A stretch of 64,000 nucleotides of DNA from an uncultured Robiginitomaculum sp. (GTDB taxonomy: Bacteria; Pseudomonadota; Alphaproteobacteria; Caulobacterales; Maricaulaceae). Positions 56,293 to 64,000 of the stretch are shown here, piece after piece (position 1 is the stretch's first letter; every line of letters starts with the position of its first letter). The position numbers and the translations under genes were made by a program. The DNA is taken from positions 1-64,000 of the forward strand of contig CALLXE010000002.1 of the NCBI GenBank assembly GCA_938015875.1. The letters run 5' to 3'. The notes beneath the pieces were generated by a model. That model did no database searches and was not told the origin of the DNA. It saw only the letters and a list, made by a program, of their open reading frames with translations.

Positions 56293-57756
56293 ATGACAGT
56301 GTATAACAATCGCGCCCGCAGTTTAAATGTGACAGCGGCCCTCGCCGCATTACTGTCATTGAGCGCTTGCGCTAATTTAAATGCCCTTCGTGATGGTATG
56401 ACGGACCGGTTTGCAACGCCGCCCGCGCCTGTTGCCGCAAATATTCAGTCAGCAGTCACGCCGCCGGCGCCCAAATGGGTCGAGATTGCGCCCGGCCGCA
56501 TGCCTACCACGGATTGGGTCAGTAATTTGGGCAGCGCGCCGCTGTCTGCACTGGTTGATGAAGCTCTTGCGGCCAATACGAATGTTACCGCCGCCCGTGC
56601 GCGGTGGGAGGCGTCCATTGCAAGCGCGCGCGCGGCCCGAAGCAATTTGCGCCCAAATGTTTCTTTTGGCGGCCGCGCGTCGCATACTGAATATGGCAAT
56701 GACCGCATCGGGGACACGAATTCAATCAGCTTGGGCCCCTCCGTCAGTTGGGAGCCGGATTTATGGGGCCGCATTAAAGACGGCGCGCAGGCCGGCGACA
56801 TTGAAGCTGAAGCGAGCCGCGCTGATTTTGCCGCCGCGCGCCTTTCCGTCGCCGGCCAAACAGCGCAAGCTTGGTTTGATTTAATCGAAGCTAAAATGCT
56901 GCTCGATTTAGCCGAAAAAAATACGCAAACCCAAGACCGCGCCCTGCGACTTACGCAGCGCAGATTTGAAAGCGGCCTTGTCGGCGCAGCCGATGTCCGC
57001 CTCGCACGCTCTTCAGTTGCGAGCGCGCAGGCCGGTGCCGCGTCCGGAGAGCAATTTCGTGCCGCTTCGGCCCGCCGCTTAGAAACGCTTTTGCGTCGTT
57101 ATCCGGCCGCAGATTTAGCGGCAGCAACAGATTTACCGCCTCTGCCCGCACTGGAAGGCGTCGGCGCGCCCGGCGATATTTTTGCGCGGCGTCCTGATTT
57201 GTTAGCAGCCGAGCAGCGTCTTGCGGCTCAAGGTCTGCGGATTGACGTCGCCCGCAAAAACCTATTGCCGCGATTGACGCTTTCAGGGGACGGCAATTTA
57301 AACGCCAATGATATTTCAAGACTTTTTGATATTGACGCCCTTGTCGCAAGTCTGGTCGCAAGTCTGACGGCGCCGATCTATCAGGGCGGCGCGCTTCGGG
57401 CTGAGGTTGAGCGCAATGAAGCGCTTTTACGGTCTCAAATTGAGACCTATGCCGGCGACGTGTTGGGCGCTTATTTAGAAGTGGAAAACGCGCTGGATGC
57501 CGAGACGCAATTACAAACGCGCGAAACCGCGTTGCGCGTATCACTGGACGAAGCGCGGCAAGCCGAAGCCCGGCTGGCAACCCGCTACGCAGAAGGCCTC
57601 GCGACCATATTGCAACTGCTTGATGCCCAGTCACGGGCGATCAATGCTGAGAGCAGTCTGATCAGCGCCCGTAAAGAGCGCCTCGCCAATCGGGTGCGTT
57701 TGCATCTGGCGCTGGGCGGCGGAGAGTTCGGCTATTTGCCGCCGCAGCCAACATAA
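56293..57756 (+). CDS. Efflux outer-membrane lipoprotein (OprM/NodT family)
   Basis: Lipobox LSACANL; GAPGDIFARRPDLLAAEQRLAAQGLRIDVARKNLLPRLTLSG. Start at 56293. Confidence 0.95.
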   Translation: MTVYNNRARSLNVTAALAALLSLSACANLNALRDGMTDRFATPPAPVAANIQSAVTPPAPKWVEIAPGRMPTTDWVSNLGSAPLSALVDEALAANTNVTAARARWEASIASARAARSNLRPNVSFGGRASHTEYGNDRIGDTNSISLGPSVSWEPDLWGRIKDGAQAGDIEAEASRADFAAARLSVAGQTAQAWFDLIEAKMLLDLAEKNTQTQDRALRLTQRRFESGLVGAADVRLARSSVASAQAGAASGEQFRAASARRLETLLRRYPAADLAAATDLPPLPALEGVGAPGDIFARRPDLLAAEQRLAAQGLRIDVARKNLLPRLTLSGDGNLNANDISRLFDIDALVASLVASLTAPIYQGGALRAEVERNEALLRSQIETYAGDVLGAYLEVENALDAETQLQTRETALRVSLDEARQAEARLATRYAEGLATILQLLDAQSRAINAESSLISARKERLANRVRLHLALGGGEFGYLPPQPT

Positions 57757-57819
57757 TCACTATGCTATAAACATAAGGCAGGCCCAAAGCCGCCAAACGA
57801 AAACCCGCAGGACAAGACC

Positions 57820-59382
57820 ATGAGCCAATATAAAATTGAGCAAACACAAAATTCAGGCAAGCACGATGATGCGCCCATGCCTCTTGGCCGCAAAATTATA
57901 ACGGCGCTGATCTCACTGGGAACGATTGGCCTTCTGGTTTTTATAGCGATCGGCATTATTCGCCTCAATGAAGAGCCTGAGAGCAAGAAACGTCCGTTTA
58001 ATACGCTGGCCGTTATGGCGACGCCGGCTTTACAGCAAGACGTACAATTGACCGTCAATGTTCAGGGCGAAGCCGGTCCGCAGATTGAAATCGATTTAGT
58101 CCCGCAGGTCGGCGGCAAAATTGTTTATGTCTCGCCCAATTTTATTGATGGCGGAATTTTCAAAAAGGGCGAAACCCTTATCCGAATTGATCCGGCCGAT
58201 TTTAACATCAGCATTGCCCGCGCGCAGTCTGCCGTGGCTCAGGCTGAGCAGGTGCTTGGCCGAGAGAAAGCTGAAGGCGATATTGCCCGCCGCGATTACG
58301 AAGAACTCGGCACAGGCACGCCGTCAGATTTGGCCTTGCGCATACCGCAACAGCAGCAAGCCCAAGCGGCGCTGGACGCAGCCCGCGCTGAACTTGACGG
58401 CGCCCGGTTGCAACTGGCCCGCACATCTGTTCGCGCGCCCTTTGCCGGCCGCGTTCGCAGCAAATCATCAGACGTCGGGCAATTCGTTGCCCCCGGATCA
58501 CGATTGGGCCGCATTTTCTCTACCGATATCACAGAAGTGCGCCTCGCCCTGACCGATACGGATTTATCAAAATTGAATCTGCCTGTGGCTTATGTCGCCA
58601 AAGACCGCGCCAGCGCGCCAAGCGTGACTTTGTCAGCGGTCATTGGCGGCGCGCGCCGTGAATGGGCCGGAAAAATTATGCGCACTGACAGCACCTATGA
58701 CACCATGACCCGCGCGCTGACAGCCATTGTCGAAGTGCGCGACCCTTACGGCAAAGGCGCCGCCGATGGGGTTCCGCTTGCGCCCGGGCTTTTTGTGGAT
58801 GCACAAATTGAAGGCCGGACGTTTAAAAATGCAGTCGTTTTTCCCCGCGACGGCCTGCGTCCCGGCAATGAAATCTATATGGTTGATGAGAACGGCAAAG
58901 CCCAAGTCCGCAAGGCGACAGTGCTGGATACAGATGCCGACCGCGCCGTCATTTCGGCCGGCGTGAAACCCGGCGATTTGATCGTCCTCTCGCCGATGGA
59001 AAAGTCACGCCTGTCTATGGATTTAAAGGTTTTGGACATTAATGACCCTAAGACGGTTTTAGTCGAACCGGAAAAGCCGGAGTGGATGAAAAAACTCGAA
59101 GAAGATGATACGGAAGAAAAGCCCAAAGGTTTCTTTGCCAAGCTCTTCCCGAAAAAAGAAGCCGACCCTGACGCCCTGACAGGTGAGCAAAAAAGCGATC
59201 TTTTGGATGCCCTGTCTTCAGATTACGCGAAAATTATGCGCGATATGACCGATACGGAAAAATCAGATTATCGGAAATTAGATGCCAAAGGTAAAGCAGC
59301 ATTCCTGCGCAAAAAGCTGGCCGCAGTGCCCGCGCGCGGTCGGGGCGGAAAGCCGGACACAAACCTGAGCAGCGGAGAGTAA
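57820..59382 (+). CDS. Efflux RND periplasmic adaptor with extended charged C-terminus
   Basis: VNVQGEAGPQIEIDLVPQVGGKIVYVSPNFIDGGIFKKGETLIRIDPADF; LARTSVRAPFAGRVRSKSSDVGQFV. Confidence 0.94.
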   Translation: MSQYKIEQTQNSGKHDDAPMPLGRKIITALISLGTIGLLVFIAIGIIRLNEEPESKKRPFNTLAVMATPALQQDVQLTVNVQGEAGPQIEIDLVPQVGGKIVYVSPNFIDGGIFKKGETLIRIDPADFNISIARAQSAVAQAEQVLGREKAEGDIARRDYEELGTGTPSDLALRIPQQQQAQAALDAARAELDGARLQLARTSVRAPFAGRVRSKSSDVGQFVAPGSRLGRIFSTDITEVRLALTDTDLSKLNLPVAYVAKDRASAPSVTLSAVIGGARREWAGKIMRTDSTYDTMTRALTAIVEVRDPYGKGAADGVPLAPGLFVDAQIEGRTFKNAVVFPRDGLRPGNEIYMVDENGKAQVRKATVLDTDADRAVISAGVKPGDLIVLSPMEKSRLSMDLKVLDINDPKTVLVEPEKPEWMKKLEEDDTEEKPKGFFAKLFPKKEADPDALTGEQKSDLLDALSSDYAKIMRDMTDTEKSDYRKLDAKGKAAFLRKKLAAVPARGRGGKPDTNLSSGE

Positions 59383-59383
59383 A

Positions 59384-62300
59384 ATGAAAAACTTAATCGC
59401 ATGGTTTGTCAAAAACCCGGTCGCAGCCAATCTTATCATGCTGACCATGTTTATCGGCGGTATTTACGGGTTTAACAATCTTCAGCGTGAATTTATCCCG
59501 TCAACGACCGTTAACGGCCTGAGCGTCACTGTCAGTTGGCCGGGCGCATCTCCCCGCGATGTTGAAGAGCAAATTATATCCCGCGTAGAAGAGGCTATCG
59601 ACGGCCTCGACGGGGTCGATTATATTGAAAGTACGGCCCGCGAAGGCGGCGGGAATGTCAATATTCGCACCAAGCTTCGCATCGATTATGAAAAATTGAT
59701 CGATGAGGTTAAGGGCCGTGTTGACGGCATTAATAATCTGCCTCCGGATGCCTTCCGGCCGCAAGTTCGGCGTTGGGAAGCCCGGGTTGATATTTTTTAT
59801 CTCGCCCTGCACGGCGATGTTGACCGGCAAACTCTGCAGCGCGCGGCGACGGATATGCGCCTGCAAATCAGTAAGCTTTCCGGGTTTCAGATCACCAATC
59901 AAATCTCCAAAGTCTCTGAACAGGTCACCATTGAAGTGTCCGAAGAGCAGCTTCGTAAATATGACCTGACATTTTCGCAGGTCGCTGCAGCGATCTCAGG
60001 ATCATCCGTAAACCTGTCAGCCGGTACAGTTGAAACCAGCGGCGGTAATCTGCAATTGCGCGCGCGGTCTCTGGCCAATGACAAAGACGAATTTGAAAAA
60101 ATAATTGTGCGGCAAACGGCCAACGGCGCAACCGTACGCGTCGGCGACATCGCCAATGTCATAGACGGTTTTGATAATGATGAGTTTTCCGCAAAATTTC
60201 GCGGTGAAAACACAGCGATCTTTCAGGTACTGTCTCCGGATCAAATGGATATTTCAAAAGCGGGCGAGCAAATTCGCGCCTTCGAGGCAGAGCTGAACCA
60301 AACGCTTCCGCCCGGGTTGAAATTTACAATTTGGGCCGATCTGTCGAAAACTTTTGATGACCGTATGAGCCTGATCGGCAAGAACGCGCTGTCGGGGATG
60401 ATCTTGGTTTTGCTCGTACTTATGCTGTTTTTGCGGCCGGCCGTAGCGATATGGGTGACCATCGGCATTCTGGCCGCCTTTATGGGCGCTATCGCCATTG
60501 CGCCGTCTTTAGGCATTACGCTGAATATGATTTCGCTGTTTGCCTTCCTGCTTGTGATCGGAATCGTGGTGGATGATGCCATTGTCGTCGGCGAAGCGAT
60601 TTATATGCATGTGGAAAATGGCGTGTCCGGAACCCGCGGCGCCATCGCCGGCACAAATATGGTTGTGAAGCCGGTTTATTTTGCGGTTATTACAACAATT
60701 TTGATGTTCGTGCCCTTCATGCTCATGAGCGGCCCGATTAACGCCATGACCTCACAAATCAGCCTGGTCGTCATAGCGGTTCTGATCTTCTCGCTGATTG
60801 AGGCGTTTTTCATATTACCGGCCCATTTGCGCCATTTAAAACCCATACCGCACAATCAGGAACGCGGCGGAATTATCGGCCTGCAACAGAAACTTGCGCA
60901 AAGCCTGACCCTTTTTGCGACAACAACATTTCGCCCGATTGTCGCCTGGCTTTTGAAAAACCGCTATTGGACAATGTCGTTTTTCACAGGACTTTTAATT
61001 ATGTCCTTTATGCTTTTGATAAAAGGCGTTGCTCCCTCAGCGTTCATTCCTGAGGTTGAAGGCGATATGATTGTGGTCAATGGGCGCTTTCCGGAAGGGA
61101 CAAATTTTGATCGTATTGAGCAGGTTCGCGCCCAGCTTGATGAAGGCATTGCGCAGCTTAACGCCAATACTAAAGAAGATTTCGGCGTCGATTACGCGCT
61201 GATTGATAAACCCGGCACGGTAGCGGAAGGCCGCAGCGTTGAAGCTTATCTGGGTCTTGTTGATGCAAGTAAACGTCAGGACATTTCGACAAAAGACATT
61301 TCTGACAAACTGGAAGAATATGTCGGCCAAGTGCCGGATGCCTACCGGTTTAATTACGGCTTTACAGAAGGCGGCACCGGCGGCGGCGGCCTTTATTTTG
61401 GCGTGGCGAGCGCCGATGAAGAAGACCTGACCTTAGCGCTTATGGAGATCAAAGAAGAGATCGAAAGCTACAGCGCGGTTTCACGCGCTTGGGATAATCT
61501 GGAAAGCTCCGCTCAAGAGTTGCGCTTTACGATGAAACCGGGCGCAGAGTCCCTCGGCATTACGCTTGCCGATGTCACCCGCCAAGTTCGCGAGGCGTTC
61601 TATGGCCGCGAAGTACAGCGACTTCCCCGTAACGGCGAAGATGTGCGCGTCATGGTGCGTTACCCCGAGGCCGCCCGGCAAAGTATTGACAGTCTGCAAA
61701 GCCTGCGCATCCGCACGGCGAACGGGGTTGAAGTCCCTCTGCCGTCAGTGGCGGATGTTTCCTTTGAGCCCGGCGTAGGCCGCATTAACCGCCGCGACCG
61801 CAAACGGGTCAACTATACCGGCGGCCGGGTTCGCGGCGAACAGTCCGAAGTGGCCAAGATTAAAAAAGACATGGAAGACAACTTCTTCCCCGACTGGCAA
61901 AAACGCCATCCGGATGCAGAGCGTGTTATTGTCGGTGATGATGAAATTACCAGCACGTTCAAATCAGAGCTGCAAATTTATGGCCTGATAATCATCCTGA
62001 TGATGTACGGTCTGCTGGCGATTGCCTTTAAATCATATGCCCAGCCGCTGTTGATTATGGTGGCGCTTCCCTTTGCCTTTGTCGGCATGATTTTCGGCAA
62101 TATCGTTACCGGGGTTCCGTTTGGCATTATGTCATTATTTGGATTCTTTGCCGCCGCCGGCGTGGCCGTGAATGATAATTTGGTTTTGATTGATTACGTA
62201 AATCGTCTGCGTTCTCGCGGCGTCGGCGCGTATCAAGCCATGTTGGACGCCTGTACGGCACGGTTCCGGCCTATTCTTTTAACATCGGTAACAACCTTTA

Positions 62301-62593
62301 TCGGGATTACGCCGATCCTGTTTGAAACGTCCATGCAGGCGGAATTCCTCAAACCTATGGTCGTTGCGCTGGCCTTCGGCGTGCTGTTTGATTTCTTCCT
62401 CACCCTGATGTTGGTTCCGGCTATGTACGGTATCGGCGTGGATATTTCACGCGCCTCGAAAGGGATATGGACAGGAAAGCGTCAGCCCCCTCTGGGTTCA
62501 AATTATAATCCGAACGTTGTTTTGGCCCTTGACGAACTTGAGCTTGACGACGACTCTTCCCCTGAAATTCCTGACGGCAATCCCGCCGAGTAA
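59384..62593 (+). CDS. Efflux RND transporter permease (AcrB/HAE-family)
   Basis: 1069 aa; VNGLSVTVSWPGASPRDVEEQIISRVEEAIDGLDGVDYIESTAREG; LLVIGIVVDDAIVVGEAIY; AAAGVAVNDNLVLIDYVNRLRSRG. Confidence 0.97.
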   Translation: MKNLIAWFVKNPVAANLIMLTMFIGGIYGFNNLQREFIPSTTVNGLSVTVSWPGASPRDVEEQIISRVEEAIDGLDGVDYIESTAREGGGNVNIRTKLRIDYEKLIDEVKGRVDGINNLPPDAFRPQVRRWEARVDIFYLALHGDVDRQTLQRAATDMRLQISKLSGFQITNQISKVSEQVTIEVSEEQLRKYDLTFSQVAAAISGSSVNLSAGTVETSGGNLQLRARSLANDKDEFEKIIVRQTANGATVRVGDIANVIDGFDNDEFSAKFRGENTAIFQVLSPDQMDISKAGEQIRAFEAELNQTLPPGLKFTIWADLSKTFDDRMSLIGKNALSGMILVLLVLMLFLRPAVAIWVTIGILAAFMGAIAIAPSLGITLNMISLFAFLLVIGIVVDDAIVVGEAIYMHVENGVSGTRGAIAGTNMVVKPVYFAVITTILMFVPFMLMSGPINAMTSQISLVVIAVLIFSLIEAFFILPAHLRHLKPIPHNQERGGIIGLQQKLAQSLTLFATTTFRPIVAWLLKNRYWTMSFFTGLLIMSFMLLIKGVAPSAFIPEVEGDMIVVNGRFPEGTNFDRIEQVRAQLDEGIAQLNANTKEDFGVDYALIDKPGTVAEGRSVEAYLGLVDASKRQDISTKDISDKLEEYVGQVPDAYRFNYGFTEGGTGGGGLYFGVASADEEDLTLALMEIKEEIESYSAVSRAWDNLESSAQELRFTMKPGAESLGITLADVTRQVREAFYGREVQRLPRNGEDVRVMVRYPEAARQSIDSLQSLRIRTANGVEVPLPSVADVSFEPGVGRINRRDRKRVNYTGGRVRGEQSEVAKIKKDMEDNFFPDWQKRHPDAERVIVGDDEITSTFKSELQIYGLIIILMMYGLLAIAFKSYAQPLLIMVALPFAFVGMIFGNIVTGVPFGIMSLFGFFAAAGVAVNDNLVLIDYVNRLRSRGVGAYQAMLDACTARFRPILLTSVTTFIGITPILFETSMQAEFLKPMVVALAFGVLFDFFLTLMLVPAMYGIGVDISRASKGIWTGKRQPPLGSNYNPNVVLALDELELDDDSSPEIPDGNPAE

Positions 62594-62610
62594 ATTTGAA
62601 GTTGAGAGTA

Positions 62611-64000
62611 ATGCCTATGTCTTTTTATAAAATCCTTATTGGCGGCGCGGCGGCGTTGATGCTGACAACCGCTTTGACGGCCTGCAAGCCGGCAGACCAA
62701 AAATCGCAAGCGTCCTCCGAGCAACCAAGCCAAGCGCTGTTGGGAAATTTTGGTATTGCGCTTGAAAATATTGATCAATCCGTACAACCGGGTGATGATT
62801 TTTTCAGCTATGTAAACGGCACGTGGATCGCCAATACAGAAATTCCGGCAGATAAGTCTTCTTTCGGCTCCTTTCATATTCTGGCCGATCAGGCGCAGGA
62901 CCGGGTGCGCGTCATCATTGAAGAGACAGCAGCCGCTGAGAATAAAAAAGGCTCTTCGGAACAAAAAATCGGTGACCTTTATGCAGCTTTCATGGACACA
63001 GACGCCATTAATGCGGCCGGCATATCGCCTGTTGCGGACGACATCGCCGCTATTCGCACCCTTGATACGCACAGCGCCATAGCCAAGGCCATGGGCAACC
63101 CTGCGGGCGGGCTCAGTTCCCCTTTCAGCGCCTATGTCTACATTGATCGTAAAGACCCGACACAATACATCACCTATTTGGGTCAGGGCGGATTGGGCAT
63201 GCCGAGCCGCGACTATTATTTAGATACAGACGATAAGAAAAAAGACCTGCGCAAGGCTTACAAGGCGATGATGACGAGCCTGCTTGAAAAAGCCGGCGTT
63301 GAAAATCCGGGCAAAGCTGCCGGCGAGGTTATCCGATTTGAAAAGCGCCTCGCCAAAACCCATTGGGAAGCCGAAAAACGCCGCGAAAAAGACCTGACCT
63401 ATAATAAGATGTCGATCAGCGATTTAAAATCTTACGCGCCCGGTCTTGACTGGGACGCCATGCTGGATGCGGCCAAGCTCGGCAATATCAACGAGATAAT
63501 CCTTCGCGAAAAATCGGCCATAAAAGGTACGGCCAAAGTGTTTGGCGCAACCGATATCGGGACACTGCAAAATTACATAATTTTTCACTACGTCAAAGAT
63601 ATGGCGCCTTATCTGCCCGAAGATATCGACAGCGCAAGTTTTGCTTTCTACGGCAAAGCGTTACGCGGGACACAAGAGCAGCGTCCGCGCTGGAAACGCG
63701 CGACCGGCGTCGTCTCTGATACGCTCGGCGAAGCCATCGGCGAAGTTTATGTCAAACGTCATTTCCCGCAGGAATCCAAAACGCAAATGCGCGATCTGGT
63801 TGAGAACCTTCGGGCCACCTTTAAGGTTGGGATTGATAATCTCGATTGGATGAGCGCGGAAACCAAGGTCCAAGCCCAAGACAAGCTGGCCAAATTTAAT
63901 CCTAAAATCGGCTACCCTGATAAGTGGACGGATTATTCTACGCTGACCGTTGATCGCGATGATATAATCGGCACGGTCAAGTCTGCGCAAGCTTGGCAAT
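62611..64000 (+). CDS. M13 family metallopeptidase lipoprotein, truncated at the window end
   Basis: Open frame to the window edge, absent from the ORF track: M(PM)SFYKILIGGAAALMLTTALTACKPADQ...GIALENIDQSVQPGDDFFSYVNGTWIANTEIPADKSSFGSFHILADQAQDRVRVIIEE..., typical of M13/neprilysin-like proteins. Confidence 0.93.
   Translation, partial: MPMSFYKILIGGAAALMLTTALTACKPADQKSQASSEQPSQALLGNFGIALENIDQSVQPGDDFFSYVNGTWIANTEIPADKSSFGSFHILADQAQDRVRVIIEETAAAENKKGSSEQKIGDLYAAFMDTDAINAAGISPVADDIAAIRTLDTHSAIAKAMGNPAGGLSSPFSAYVYIDRKDPTQYITYLGQGGLGMPSRDYYLDTDDKKKDLRKAYKAMMTSLLEKAGVENPGKAAGEVIRFEKRLAKTHWEAEKRREKDLTYNKMSISDLKSYAPGLDWDAMLDAAKLGNINEIILREKSAIKGTAKVFGATDIGTLQNYIIFHYVKDMAPYLPEDIDSASFAFYGKALRGTQEQRPRWKRATGVVSDTLGEAIGEVYVKRHFPQESKTQMRDLVENLRATFKVGIDNLDWMSAETKVQAQDKLAKFNPKIGYPDKWTDYSTLTVDRDDIIGTVKSAQAWQ

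Noticed and set aside
62503-63165. - strand 220-aa ORF
   Set aside because: Antisense to the M13 peptidase and the end of the RND permease, both strongly supported on +.
1-64000. Very frequent GCCGGC/GGCCGG palindromes across the window
   Set aside because: Largely explained by GCC/GGC/CCG codon usage; no periodic or intergenic clustering noticed.
1-64000. CRISPR arrays, tRNA/rRNA genes, transposases, prophage structural genes
   Set aside because: None found on reading intergenic regions and the ORF set; DUF2793 alone is not evidence of a prophage.

Overview
This ~64 kb chromosomal window appears to come from an alphaproteobacterium. The support is a GcrA homologue, a complete tad/cpa Flp-pilus locus, TTAA-type CtrA-like sites, and a Maricaulales/Caulobacterales-like gene content (lineage is inference). 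I saw no rRNA, tRNA, CRISPR array or insertion sequence. Main blocks: (1) housekeeping genes: rpsA, alpha/beta hydrolase, SCP2, exported methyltransferase, hsp20; (2) a ~22 kb surface-glycan region (~7.8-30 kb). It has GDP-mannose synthesis genes, two GMD-family dehydratases, MBOAT plus AlgX/AlgJ-like acetylation genes, two sulfotransferases, two FkbM methyltransferases and glycosyltransferases. Three paralogous alkaline-phosphatase-superfamily membrane proteins are associated with it; one is truncated at the left window edge and absent from the ORF track; (3) a Tad pilus locus (~32-45 kb), including a 55-aa Flp pilin missing from the ORF track; (4) nrdB, a large MscS-type channel, acyltransferase, SDR, a frame-split DUF4272-like gene, sdaA and gcrA; (5) an OMF-MFP-RND efflux operon and an M13 peptidase truncated at the right edge. 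Most notable observations: the sulfotransferase/TPR-FkbM operon, the three-paralog membrane phospho/sulfo-transferase-like family, an A_AAA_AAA -1 slippery site splitting the DUF4272-like gene, a near-consensus RpoH promoter with a long leader on hsp20, a 31-bp-spaced NrdR-box-like pair upstream of nrdB, and a perfect TTAA-N7-TTAA motif upstream of tadE. All family assignments come from reading the protein sequence; no database search was run.
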